The notes below the pieces were generated by a model. It did not search any database and had not been told where the DNA came from. It saw only the letters and a program-made list of their open reading frames with translations. Source: SIG480 sp045533555 (GTDB lineage: Bacteria; Bacillota; Clostridia; Oscillospirales; JAAYXM01). Taken from it: DNA of 19,025 bases. Below, piece by piece: positions 1-7,486 of this stretch. Each line of letters starts with the position of its first letter. Position 1 is the stretch's first letter. The stretch is from contig JAZSHZ010000025.1 in the NCBI GenBank assembly GCA_045533555.1, positions 1 through 19,025 of the forward strand. The letters run 5' to 3'. The translations under genes were made by a program, and so were the position numbers.

Positions 1-2
1 GG

Positions 3-596
3 TATATCCCCGAGCTTGCAAAATATCCGATTGAGGTTAAGATGAACTCGGAAATAACGGATGTCGCGTCCCTCGATGCCGATGAGGTCATCGTGGCGAC
101 GGGCGCAATCGCAAAGAAGATCCCCGTCAAGGGTGCGGAAAATGCCGTTCAGGCGGTGGATTATCTTCTCGGAAACAAAGCCGTCGGCGAAAACGTCGTC
201 ATAATCGGCGGCGGTCTCACCGGTTGTGAAATAGCATATGACCTCTATCTCGGAGGAAAGAAGCCCGTCATCGTCGAAATGATGGATGACCTTATAACGA
301 CGCCGGGAATCTGCCTTGCGAACACGAGCTATCTCCGCGATTTCTTCAAGACAAACAAAGTCCCCGTTCATCTTGAAACCGCGCTTTCCGAGATAAAGGA
401 GAAAAGCGTTGTCCTCAAGGATAAGGAAGGAAAAACATTCGAGGTGAATGCGGATTCCGTCATTCTCTCCGTCGGTTATAATCCCGCGCCTGTTGCTCCG
501 AAGGGCAAGCATATCCATATCATCGGAGATGCCGCAAAGGTCGGAAACCTCCGCACCGTAATCTGGGGCGCATGGGATATCGGAATGAAGATTTGA
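3..596 (+). CDS. C-terminal part of an old-yellow-enzyme/2,4-dienoyl-CoA-reductase-like NAD(P)H:flavin oxidoreductase (5' truncated)
   Basis: The frame is already open at base 3 and ends at the TGA 594-596, so 197 residues of a larger protein are seen; the N-terminus lies outside the window. What is visible is a two-dinucleotide-binding FAD/NAD(P) module: a VIVATGA strand (visible residues about 29-35), then VVIIGGGLTGCE (about 65-76) starting the NAD(P) Rossmann fold, an acidic end to the second strand (IVE), and a final IGDAAKVGNLRTVIWGAWD segment as in the FAD-contacting C-terminus of FadH/BaiCD-type enzymes. Such proteins normally carry an N-terminal FMN TIM barrel and a 4Fe-4S cluster and reduce activated C=C bonds; neither part can be seen here. 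It is 13 bp upstream of the aconitase X large subunit, clearly one operon. A stand-alone disulfide-reductase-like protein is the alternative. Confidence 0.8.
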   Translation, partial: YIPELAKYPIEVKMNSEITDVASLDADEVIVATGAIAKKIPVKGAENAVQAVDYLLGNKAVGENVVIIGGGLTGCEIAYDLYLGGKKPVIVEMMDDLITTPGICLANTSYLRDFFKTNKVPVHLETALSEIKEKSVVLKDKEGKTFEVNADSVILSVGYNPAPVAPKGKHIHIIGDAAKVGNLRTVIWGAWDIGMKI

Positions 597-609
597 GGAG
601 GCGATATTT

Positions 610-1893
610 ATGGCTATGATTTTAAATGAAGAGCAAAAGGCAATACTTGACGGCGCTCGCGGCGAGACGATGGCAAAGGTTATGAAGACTCTCGTTATGT
701 ATGGAGAGGCATTCGGCGCGGAAAAGCTTGTTCCCGTAACGTCGGAATATAACCATCTCGTAACATCGTTCGGACTCGGCGTTCTTGAGCCTGTCTATGA
801 ACTTATGGAAAAGCTCATAGAGGCAGGTGCGGTCTCCTCGCAGAAATTTTCGATGGACCCGCGCCCGCTTGATAAGAATGTCCCGCAGAATCTTATCCAG
901 AAGCTTGTCTTTAATAAGTTTATGTATAATAAGCAGGATTTCTATGAGGGTCAGCTTCAGAAGCTCGGTCTGATGAACGAAGATGCTTTCACCTGCACCT
1001 GCTATATGGATGAGGTTGGCAATAAGCCGAAATTCGGCGATATCCTCAGCTGGGCGGAATCCTCCGCCGTCGTCTATGCAAACAGCGTCATCGGCGCAAG
1101 ATGTAACCGCAATTCGGGAATAATAGATCTTATGGGCTCGATCGTCGGTTGCGTTCCGTATTTCGGGCTTCTGACAGATGAGGGAAGAAAAGCTTCGTGG
1201 ATAGTCCGCGTGGAGACAACGAAAAAACCCGAGGCTCAGCTTCTCGGCTCCGCGATTGGTATGAAGGTTATGGAGGATGTCCCATATGTTGTCGGGCTTG
1301 ATAAATGGCTCGGCACCGAGCTTTCCGACAGCGCCTGCACATATCTCAAGGATTTCGGTGCGGCGACGGCTTCAAACGGCGCAGTAGGTCTTTATCATAT
1401 CGATAACCTTACTCCCGAGGCAAAGCTTCAGGGAAAAGAGCTCATCCGCGAGGACGCAAGGGAATATGTCATAGATGATGAGGAGCTCGCGCGCGTTCAG
1501 CGCGAATATCCGGTCATCTGGAAAAATCCCGAAGCAAGCCCGAAGCTCTGCTTCGTCGGATGCCCGCATATGTCACTCCGTCAGCTTATAGACTGGACGG
1601 AGAATCTCGAAAAGGCATTTTCCGCAAACGGCAGAAAAAAGGTCACCGTCCCGACGGTGTTCACCGCGGCACCGGGCGTGCTCCGCGAATTCGAGGCGAC
1701 GGAATATGCGGCAAAGCTCAAGGCTTTTGGCGTTATAACTTCATATATCTGCCCGCTTATGTATATGAATAATCCGATGTGCGCGAAAATGCCTGTCATA
1801 ACTTCATCAAATAAGCTTCGCACATATACGACAGCGAAATACTACAGAGACGAAGAAATTCTTTCTATTATAACCGGAGGTGAGAGCAGATGA
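610..1893 (+). CDS. Aconitase X (AcnX, DUF521) large/catalytic subunit
   Basis: 427 residues, recognised as the AcnX catalytic domain. Family traits seen: an N-terminal LNEEQKAILDGARGE segment, a YANSVIGARCNR block (residues 156-167), a GCPHMSLRQL block (317-326), and late cysteines C381 (CPLMYMNNP) and C391. Candidate Fe-S or substrate-site cysteines are C129, C131, C165, C318 and C381. Known AcnX enzymes are hydro-lyases: bacterial cis-3-hydroxy-L-proline dehydratase and archaeal phosphomevalonate dehydratase. The large and swivel domains are on separate polypeptides here, as in the two-subunit (type II) forms. The substrate cannot be read from the sequence, and no proline or mevalonate gene is next to it. 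The start at 610 follows GAGGAGG at about 8 nt. The stop codon overlaps the small-subunit start. Confidence 0.9.
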   Translation: MAMILNEEQKAILDGARGETMAKVMKTLVMYGEAFGAEKLVPVTSEYNHLVTSFGLGVLEPVYELMEKLIEAGAVSSQKFSMDPRPLDKNVPQNLIQKLVFNKFMYNKQDFYEGQLQKLGLMNEDAFTCTCYMDEVGNKPKFGDILSWAESSAVVYANSVIGARCNRNSGIIDLMGSIVGCVPYFGLLTDEGRKASWIVRVETTKKPEAQLLGSAIGMKVMEDVPYVVGLDKWLGTELSDSACTYLKDFGAATASNGAVGLYHIDNLTPEAKLQGKELIREDAREYVIDDEELARVQREYPVIWKNPEASPKLCFVGCPHMSLRQLIDWTENLEKAFSANGRKKVTVPTVFTAAPGVLREFEATEYAAKLKAFGVITSYICPLMYMNNPMCAKMPVITSSNKLRTYTTAKYYRDEEILSIITGGESR

Positions 1894-2333
1894 AGAAGTT
1901 TCAGGGAAGAATTGTAACTCCGGGAAAGGCAAGTGCTGAGGCACTCGTTTCAAGGGGAGGTCTCAATACGCTTGCATCCTTCCAGAAGCCGCTTCAGTTC
2001 GGAGATAAGACGGCGAAGTGCGGCGATCAGAATAACCCCGATCTCTATGGAAAGCCTATGGCGGGAAAAGCGCTCTGCATTCCGCAGACGATCGGCTCGA
2101 CGACGGGCGGAATGGTCCTCTATTGCGCCTGCGCGATGAAGAGAAATCCCGCCTGCATACTGTTCTCAAAGCCGATAGATTCGCTTGCGGCGGCAGGTGC
2201 GGTGCTTGCGGATGTCTGGGTGGACGGCGTTTCGATGCCCGTTGTCGATTCGCTTGGAGATGAGTTTCTTGACTATGTTAAAGACGGGATGAAAATAACG
2301 GTCTGTGATGACGGAATCGTTGAGGTTGAATAA
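1890..2333 (+). CDS. Aconitase X swivel domain (DUF126), small subunit
   Basis: 147 residues, matching the AcnX swivel domain in length and layout: an early GRIVTPGKASAEALVS segment (residues 6-21), the GKPMAGKALCIPQTIGSTTGG block (54-74) whose serine lies where the family places an active-site serine, and a hydrophobic strand naming the core (ACILFSKPIDSLAAAGAVLADV). The start ATG overlaps the large-subunit TGA (ATGA, 1890-1893) and is preceded by GGAGGTGAG, so the two chains should be translationally coupled and made in equal amounts. Together they form one cytoplasmic dehydratase. Confidence 0.9.
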   Translation: MKKFQGRIVTPGKASAEALVSRGGLNTLASFQKPLQFGDKTAKCGDQNNPDLYGKPMAGKALCIPQTIGSTTGGMVLYCACAMKRNPACILFSKPIDSLAAAGAVLADVWVDGVSMPVVDSLGDEFLDYVKDGMKITVCDDGIVEVE

Positions 2334-2334
2334 A

Positions 2335-2589
2335 ATGCGATATTCATATAAGACGCGCGGTGTATGCGCAATGCAGATAAATTTTGATATTGACGGCGAG
2401 GTAGTTTCAAATATCGAGTTCCTCGGCGGATGCAACGGAAATCTCAAGGCAATTTCAAAGCTTTGCGATGGGATGACCGTTACGGAGATCGAGGAGAAGC
2501 TTCTCGGTAATACCTGTGGATATAAGGATACATCTTGTGCCGATCAGTTTGCGAAGGCGGTAAGGCGCGCGGCAAACGGAGAAAAATAA
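2335..2589 (+). CDS. TSCPD domain protein (TIGR03905 type), 84 aa
   Basis: Small cysteine protein of the TSCPD family, related to the C-terminal metal-binding tail of vitamin-B12-dependent ribonucleotide reductases. Four cysteines are well placed for metal binding: C11 (RGVCAMQI), C33 (LGGCNGNL), C61 and C68 (CGYKDTSCADQ). The signature reads TSCAD instead of TSCPD. The start at 2335 is chosen because it lies 1 nt after the small-subunit stop and gives the usual length of about 80 residues; an in-frame ATG at 2305 would lie inside the previous gene. The function of the stand-alone family is unknown. Its place directly behind AcnX suggests a metal- or cofactor-related helper role, but that is inference. 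Confidence 0.85.
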   Translation: MRYSYKTRGVCAMQINFDIDGEVVSNIEFLGGCNGNLKAISKLCDGMTVTEIEEKLLGNTCGYKDTSCADQFAKAVRRAANGEK

Positions 2590-2591
2590 AA

Positions 2592-4034
2592 ATGAAAAAG
2601 ACTTATGTAACGACGATGCCCGATCATATAGGGGCGTTTCTGAAAGCAAGCCGTTGCTTTGAATCGCTCGGTCTCAATATAACGAGAGTGAGCTATAATA
2701 AGGCGGTTGACGTCAACACGCTCTTTATAGATGTCGAGGGAGAGCGGGAAAAGCTCGAGCTTGCAGAGCTTCAGCTCCGTGAAATAGGATACCTGAGAAA
2801 CGTTACGGATGAGAAGAGCGTTGTTCTTCTTGAGTTTCGCTTGCTTGATGTTCCGGGAAGCGTAACAAACGTGCTTGAGCTCATTGATGAATTCAAATTC
2901 AATATATCCTATATCAGCTCGCAGGAGAACGGAACGGAATATCAGCTTTTCAAAATGGGCTTGTTCGTAGAAAATCCGGATAAGATCACGGAATTTATAA
3001 GCCGCGCGGAAAAGCTCTGCGATGTCAGGGTTATAGACTATAACCGCTCGGAAAAGATTTTTGACAACAGCATTTTCTATAATTCGTTTGTCTCAAGCCT
3101 CGTCGAGACGATGCAGATATCCGAAGAGAACAAGAATTCGCTTCTCGTCAATGCGAATCTCGCGATGCAGACTCTTGACGAAACGGGGCTTTCGCCTTAT
3201 CGCACGTTTGACAGCATAAGCAAATTTGCCGAGCTGCTTGCGCTCTGCAGAGGCGATGCGTTCAATCCGAGGATAACGCGGCATCAGCTTGCGGAAAACA
3301 CGGATATGCTTCTCATAGAGCCGCCTTGCGGAAGCAACACGATGATTATAAGGAGCGGCGATGAGCTTTTGTTTGTCGATAGCGGCTATGCCTGCTATAA
3401 GCCCGAAATGCTTCGCCTGTTTGAGAGAATTCTCCCCGATTATAAGACCGCGAAAAAGAAAATACTCATAACCCATGCGGATCTTGACCATTGCGGCCTG
3501 CTTTCCGAATTTGAAGAGGTTATTGCAAGCTCGAAAACGAAGGAGTGCCTTGCGCTTGAATATGAGGAGCAGGGTGGCTTCCGCGAGAGAAACGCACTGC
3601 ACAAGCCGTATATCGGCATATGCAAGATACTGACCTCATATGAGCCCTGCGATCCGGATAAAATCACAGTGCCGTGGAAAAATGAGGGAGAATGCAGCGC
3701 ACCGCTTTGCCAGGTGGGCTTCTATGATTTCGGCGAGCTTCACTTTGAAGTATATGAAGGCTGCGGCGGCCATCTTGCGGGAGAAACCGTTCTCATTGAT
3801 TATAAGAACCATATTGCCTTCACGGGCGATATATATATCAACCTCAAGGGAATGACACCCGAGCAGGCGAGATATAATGCATATGCTCCGATTCTCATGA
3901 CCTCCGTGGATACAGACCCCGTGTTATGCGCGGAGGAAAGAAAAGCGGTATTGCAACGCCTCGGCGCGGGAAACTGGAAGATTTTCGGCTCTCACGGCGC
4001 GGCAAAGGAATATAACGTCAATATTGAAAAATAA
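2592..4034 (+). CDS. ACT-ACT-metallo-beta-lactamase fusion protein
   Basis: 480 residues starting 2 nt after the previous stop. Residues about 2-77 and 77-150 look like two ACT-type modules (the second has LEFRLLDVPGSVTNVLELI...NISYISS, the classic small-ligand sensor pattern). About 155-235 is a helical linker. About 235-475 is a metallo-beta-lactamase fold with THADLDH (294-300), GGH (392-394), TGD (411-413) and GSHG (467-470). The metal motif reads HxDxDH rather than HxHxDH; the same variant occurs in ComEC-type hydrolase domains. This implies a cytoplasmic hydrolase gated by an amino acid or related ligand. It is the last gene of the operon, followed by a terminator. ACT assignment is from pattern only; the MBL assignment is firmer. 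An earlier in-frame ATG at 2535 would overlap the TSCPD gene by 55 bp and lacks support. Confidence 0.8.
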   Translation: MKKTYVTTMPDHIGAFLKASRCFESLGLNITRVSYNKAVDVNTLFIDVEGEREKLELAELQLREIGYLRNVTDEKSVVLLEFRLLDVPGSVTNVLELIDEFKFNISYISSQENGTEYQLFKMGLFVENPDKITEFISRAEKLCDVRVIDYNRSEKIFDNSIFYNSFVSSLVETMQISEENKNSLLVNANLAMQTLDETGLSPYRTFDSISKFAELLALCRGDAFNPRITRHQLAENTDMLLIEPPCGSNTMIIRSGDELLFVDSGYACYKPEMLRLFERILPDYKTAKKKILITHADLDHCGLLSEFEEVIASSKTKECLALEYEEQGGFRERNALHKPYIGICKILTSYEPCDPDKITVPWKNEGECSAPLCQVGFYDFGELHFEVYEGCGGHLAGETVLIDYKNHIAFTGDIYINLKGMTPEQARYNAYAPILMTSVDTDPVLCAEERKAVLQRLGAGNWKIFGSHGAAKEYNVNIEK

Positions 4035-4038
4035 AAAG

Positions 4039-4073
4039 AAAAGGCAATTTCCCGATTCGGGAAATTGCCTTTT
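4039..4073. terminator. Bidirectional rho-independent terminator
   Basis: Perfect 17-nt arms (AAAAGGCAATTTCCCGA at 4039-4055 and its complement at 4057-4073) around a single central base, so the real loop is 3-5 nt. A-runs on the left and T-runs on the right make it work in both directions. It sits between the convergent ACT-MBL gene (stop 4034) and the phosphoribosyltransferase gene (minus strand, stop 4085). Confidence 0.92.
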
Positions 4074-4084
4074 GTCATGTCTTG

Positions 4085-4642
4085 TCAGATCGGATTGCCT
4101 TCCTTGTCAAACAAGGGAAGCGGAGCGAGATATGTTATATCTTCTCTGCCGATAGCATCGCCCTCTGCAAGCACCGCCATTTTTGCGACGACCTCGCCGC
4201 CAGCGGCATTGATGAGGGTTTCGAGAGCTGCGAGGGATTCGCCCGTGCTGATGACATCATCGACGACGAGAACGCGCTTGCCCTTCATTGCTTCGACGTC
4301 CTTGGAATCGAGATAGAGCGTCTGCCTGTGGCTCGTGGTGATGGAATCGACATCAACGCTGATGACGTCCTTCATATAGAGCTTCGGGGATTTTCTGGCG
4401 ACTATGTAGTAGTTTGCGCCTGCCTGACGCGCCATTTCATATAAGAGCGGGATGCCCTTTGATTCCGCTGTGATCATAACATCATATTCGGGAGCAAGCT
4501 TCAAAAGCTCCTCGGCGGATTTTTTTGTGAGCTCGACATCGCCGAACATAACGAACGCGCCGATAAACAAGCTTTCATTGAGCCTGCAAAGCGGCAAATC
4601 GCGCTTGAGACCCGATATGTCTATTGTGTAAAATTCCTTCAT
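4085..4642 (-). CDS. Purine (adenine-type) phosphoribosyltransferase
   Basis: 185 residues with a type I phosphoribosyltransferase fold. The PRPP-binding motif VLVVDDVISTGES is at residues 124-136, the TAESKGIPL loop (59-67) takes the place of the EARGF-type loop of adenine PRTs, and VARKSPKLY (82-90) matches the flexible-loop entry. Such enzymes join a free purine base to PRPP to give the nucleotide and pyrophosphate in the cytoplasm. It lies 21 bp downstream of a purine permease with no terminator between, so import and salvage are coupled. AAAGGAG precedes the ATG by 12 nt, a little far. Base specificity (adenine versus xanthine/guanine) is not settled by the sequence; an Apt-like assignment is the best guess. 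Confidence 0.85.
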   Translation of the reverse strand: MKEFYTIDISGLKRDLPLCRLNESLFIGAFVMFGDVELTKKSAEELLKLAPEYDVMITAESKGIPLLYEMARQAGANYYIVARKSPKLYMKDVISVDVDSITTSHRQTLYLDSKDVEAMKGKRVLVVDDVISTGESLAALETLINAAGGEVVAKMAVLAEGDAIGREDITYLAPLPLFDKEGNPI

Positions 4643-4663
4643 TTGTGTGCGATGCTCCTTTAT

Positions 4664-6025
4664 TTATGCGAGACCTAAAACCTTGAGAACGACGTATGCT
4701 GCAAAGAGTGCAACGGAAATCCACATAACAGCGCTGATATCCTTGATCTTGCCGCAGAGTATCTTGAGGATAACCCATGCGAGGATACCGAACATAATGC
4801 CGTTTGCGATGGAGTATGTGAGCGGCATCATAACGATTGCGAGGAATGCGCCGATGACATCAGCTGCATCGCCGTCGAAATCGACGTTCTTTATAGCGGA
4901 AAGCATGAGGAGAGCAACATAGAGCATAGCCGGTGTCGTTGCAAAGCTCGGGATTGCGAGGAAGATAGGCGCAAAGACGATTGCGATGAGGAACATTATC
5001 GCAGTAACGACGGAAGCAAGACCTGTCTTGCCGCCTGCTGCAACGCCTGCGCTGGATTCAACATAGCTTGTGACAGTCGATGTTCCGAGGCATGCGCCGA
5101 CGACCGTTCCGACAGCGTCCGCCATCAAAGCGCCGCTTGCCTTCGGGAGCTCGCCCTTCTCGTTGAGGAGGTTGCCCTTCTGTGCAACGCCGATAAGCGT
5201 TCCGACTGTGTCAAAAATGTCTGTGTAGAGGAATGTAAATGTAACGATAGCGAAGCCGACGAGGTCCTTCGCAATATATCCAAAGTCAAACTTGAAGAGT
5301 GCTGGAGCCGCAAAGTTTGCCTTGATAGCTTCGAGTGAAAGGCTCGGAATAACCGAGTAGACGCCGTTTGCCGGATCGGGGACATACCAGCCGATGAGCT
5401 CAGCGCCGATGCCGAGAACCCATGTTACGAGGATGCCGAGAAGGATAGCGCCCGGAACTTTGAAATGGTTGAGGACACCAATGATGAGAAGACCGACAAG
5501 AGAGAGAACAACACCCGTGGAGGACAAATCACCGAGAGCAACCGTTGTCGCGGGATCAGCGACGACGATCTTGGCATTGATAAGAGCGATTATCGCGATA
5601 AAGAGACCGATACCTGCTGTTATACCGTATTTGAGGTTGTTCGGAATCTTGTTGACGAGTGCTTCGCGGAATTTGAAGAGCGAAAGAATCATGAAGATAA
5701 AGCCTTCAATGAGGATGGAAGTCAAAGCGACTTCATAGGAATAGCCCATAGCACCGCAGACCGTGAATGCGAAGAACGCATTGAGGCCCATACCTGATGC
5801 AAGAGCGACGGGGTAGTTTGCGAAGAATGCCATGCAGAGTGTTGCGATTGCGGCAGAGATTGCCGTTGCCATGAAGATGCCTGCAGGTGTTGCGCCCGGG
5901 ATTCCTCCGAGATAGCTCGGGTTAACCGCGAGGATATAAGACATTGCAAGGAACGTCGTTATACCGGCGATGATTTCCGTGCGGATACTGCTGCCTCTTT
6001 CTTTGATTTTGAAAAACTTTTCCAT
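4664..6025 (-). CDS. NCS2-family purine permease (AzgA/PbuG-like)
   Basis: 453 residues and very hydrophobic throughout. Family marks are the N-terminal FFKIKERGSSIRTEIIAGITTFLAMSYI entry, VNPSYLGG, ASGMGLNAFFAF, the NLKYGITAGIGLFIAIIAL helix, and the TSTVTSYVESSAGVAAGGKTGL stretch after GTVVGACLG. This is the AzgA-type branch (hypoxanthine/guanine or adenine uptake, proton-coupled) in the cytoplasmic membrane. The start ATG at 6025 lies 9 nt after AAAGGAG; a TTG three codons earlier abuts that site and is rejected. It is first in a two-gene operon with the phosphoribosyltransferase. Which purine is carried cannot be decided. Confidence 0.93.
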   Translation of the reverse strand: MEKFFKIKERGSSIRTEIIAGITTFLAMSYILAVNPSYLGGIPGATPAGIFMATAISAAIATLCMAFFANYPVALASGMGLNAFFAFTVCGAMGYSYEVALTSILIEGFIFMILSLFKFREALVNKIPNNLKYGITAGIGLFIAIIALINAKIVVADPATTVALGDLSSTGVVLSLVGLLIIGVLNHFKVPGAILLGILVTWVLGIGAELIGWYVPDPANGVYSVIPSLSLEAIKANFAAPALFKFDFGYIAKDLVGFAIVTFTFLYTDIFDTVGTLIGVAQKGNLLNEKGELPKASGALMADAVGTVVGACLGTSTVTSYVESSAGVAAGGKTGLASVVTAIMFLIAIVFAPIFLAIPSFATTPAMLYVALLMLSAIKNVDFDGDAADVIGAFLAIVMMPLTYSIANGIMFGILAWVILKILCGKIKDISAVMWISVALFAAYVVLKVLGLA

Positions 6026-6062
6026 TTTTCCCAACTCCTTTTAATATTTGGAATATGGGTTA

Positions 6063-6091
6063 ATTGTAACATAATTGTTAACTGAATTCAA
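6063..6091 (-). promoter_or_regulatory. Sigma-A promoter of the purine permease operon
   Basis: On the minus strand: TTGAAT (6091-6086), 17-nt spacer, TACAAT (6068-6063). Transcription should begin near 6055, leaving only about 30 nt before the start codon. No purine riboswitch fits in that leader. Confidence 0.75.
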
Positions 6092-6133
6092 GAGCCAGTT
6101 GAGCATAAAATGAAAAAAAACGACATAAAACAA

Positions 6134-6163
6134 CACCCCGAAGCATTTTGCCGCTTCGGGGTG
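6134..6163 (-). terminator. Rho-independent terminator of the duplicated membrane protein gene
   Basis: CACCCCGAAGC (minus strand 6163-6153) pairs with GCTTCGGGGTG (6144-6134) as an 11-bp stem with an 8-nt loop. T-rich sequence follows on the minus strand (TTGTTTTATGTCG then eight T). It lies 65 bp past the stop at 6228 and before the permease promoter. Confidence 0.88.
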
Positions 6164-6227
6164 ATTCTATTGAATTATTTTCTTTTCGCTTTTAAGCTTT
6201 CAACTCAACTGCTTTGATGAAAACCGT

Positions 6228-7310
6228 TTATTTGCTTCTTGCTTTCTTAGCCTTCTGTGCCTTCTTGACCTCAGCCTTGTTCTGTCTGTTTCTCTTGCTG
6301 AGCTCAATGTCATCCTGGATGAAGTAACTTGCGAGGAAGAGAGCAATGAATGCAACTACGATGCAGAGCGTCGGGTTAATGAGGTCCTGATTCTTGAGGA
6401 CGATCTTCTTAACAACCGGCTGACCCTTTGCGTCAAGCTCGTTTGCATCGACATATTCAAAGTTAAGAGTGTTGAAAACGAAGGAAGACTTATATGCCTT
6501 TGCTTCGCTGAGCTCGAGGTTGATGTCGCCCTGAACGAGACCGAAAGCAACCTTCGGACCTGCGGAGAAGACTGTCGAGAAGAGGCCGGGCTTCTGGTCG
6601 AGCGTGTATGTGAACTTTTCAATTCCGAGGCTGTTGCCTTCGTCATCAAAGCTTTCAAAAGAGCCGTTGCCGTTCATCTTGAATGTGTAGAGTGCGGAAT
6701 TGTCCGGAGTCTTCCATTCGCCTGCGATTCTGATGGACGGAAGAGTTGCGAGAACGAAGATAGCGATGAATGCGAGGAGCATAGCGCCTGCAAGGATTCT
6801 CTTTGTGAGAGACTTCATCTCTTTTCTCTTGGAAGCCGCAAGTCTTGTGAGAGCGTTGAAATCATCTTCGATTGCCCAGAGGAAGATGAAGCCGAGAAGA
6901 ACGAGAACAACGATTCTGAGCATCGGTGTGAAGCCGTCGCTGTAGTTAAGGCTCTTCTGGGAATCGAGGTTTATGTAGTTGAGGGATCTTGTCGTGTTGT
7001 AGACAGTCTTCTCGCCGTCGAGGTTGATGATGAGCTTGCCGTCGACGAAGGAATATCCGAAGTTCTTGACAAGATATGCCGGGGAATTCTCTGCCTTCTG
7101 ATAGCGGATGGTTCCCGTTCCGTTGTCATTAAAGCAATATTTTTCGATATCTGCGTTTGCAACGTTGGGGTTTTCAAGCTTCCAGTTACCGACGATGATC
7201 GAATCGGAAACGAGAGAAGCGATAAGAGCAATTGCAACGATGAGAATAGCAACAGCGAGAATTCTCTTCTTTGCCGCTGCACTCAAAAGGTTTGAAGATG
7301 TTGACTGCAT
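6228..7310 (-). CDS. Unrecognised membrane protein with two tandem TM-beta domain-TM repeats
   Basis: 360 residues, family not recognised. Four membrane segments are clear: about 17-35, 130-147, 171-190 and 313-331. Between TM1 and TM2 and between TM3 and TM4 lie polar, strand-rich domains with GNWKLEN (41-47) and GEWKTPD (197-203), each followed about 15 residues on by an aromatic/NGTG- or NGNG-type turn (YCFNDNGTGT, YTFKMNGNGS). Both halves also share KRILA before the first helix and an I-x-DD after the second, so the protein is an internal duplication. By the positive-inside rule the N-terminus, middle loop and Lys-rich C-tail (335-360) are cytoplasmic and the two domains are outside. The small beta domains resemble lipocalin-like or DUF5640-like modules, which is weak. 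The start follows AAGGAG at 8 nt. It is single-gene, with its own promoter and terminator. Confidence 0.85.
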   Translation of the reverse strand: MQSTSSNLLSAAAKKRILAVAILIVAIALIASLVSDSIIVGNWKLENPNVANADIEKYCFNDNGTGTIRYQKAENSPAYLVKNFGYSFVDGKLIINLDGEKTVYNTTRSLNYINLDSQKSLNYSDGFTPMLRIVVLVLLGFIFLWAIEDDFNALTRLAASKRKEMKSLTKRILAGAMLLAFIAIFVLATLPSIRIAGEWKTPDNSALYTFKMNGNGSFESFDDEGNSLGIEKFTYTLDQKPGLFSTVFSAGPKVAFGLVQGDINLELSEAKAYKSSFVFNTLNFEYVDANELDAKGQPVVKKIVLKNQDLINPTLCIVVAFIALFLASYFIQDDIELSKRNRQNKAEVKKAQKAKKARSK

Positions 7311-7363
7311 TTTTAAAACTCCTTTTCAATTAACTTTGCGCATATGATTTTGCAGCTGAGATT

Positions 7364-7425
7364 GGCGGAAATCAGCTTCCGCCTAAGAAAATTGTGTTTG
7401 CGGAAATTGCAGGGCACCCTGCCCT
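7364..7425 (-). promoter_or_regulatory. Structured leader upstream of the duplicated membrane protein gene
   Basis: Within the predicted leader of about 190 nt there is a hairpin GGCGGAA/TTCCGCC (arms 7364-7370 and 7377-7383). A third matching arm, GCGGAA at 7400-7405 on the plus strand, could pair with 7377-7382 instead, so two structures are mutually exclusive. Next to it AGGGCA/TGCCCT (7411-7416 and 7420-7425) forms another hairpin with a CCC loop. I cannot assign it to a known riboswitch; it could also be a dispersed repeat. Confidence 0.4.
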
Positions 7426-7470
7426 TACGGGAAAAGAAAATTTAATTCAAAAAAGTTTTCATCTCCTTTT

Positions 7471-7486
7471 TGGTGATATGTCACCA
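7471..7486. promoter_or_regulatory. Operator-like inverted repeat TGGTGA-N4-TCACCA
   Basis: A perfect 6-4-6 inverted repeat about 17-32 nt downstream of the predicted start of transcription of the duplicated membrane protein gene. The place and symmetry suit a repressor dimer. The regulator is unknown. An RNA hairpin is the alternative reading. Confidence 0.4.

Noticed and set aside
3093..3602. Minus-strand open frame inside the ACT-MBL gene
   Set aside because: No recognisable domain; overlaps the metal motif of the real gene in the opposite strand.
5125..5949. Several open frames rich in Ser, Arg and Leu inside the permease gene
   Set aside because: They are frame shadows of a repetitive hydrophobic coding sequence with no start signals.
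7445..7468. Possible leader peptide MKTFLN on the minus strand after an AAAAAGGAG site
   Set aside because: The ribosome binding sequence abuts the ATG with no spacing, and a six-residue peptide without a codon run typical of attenuators is not credible.
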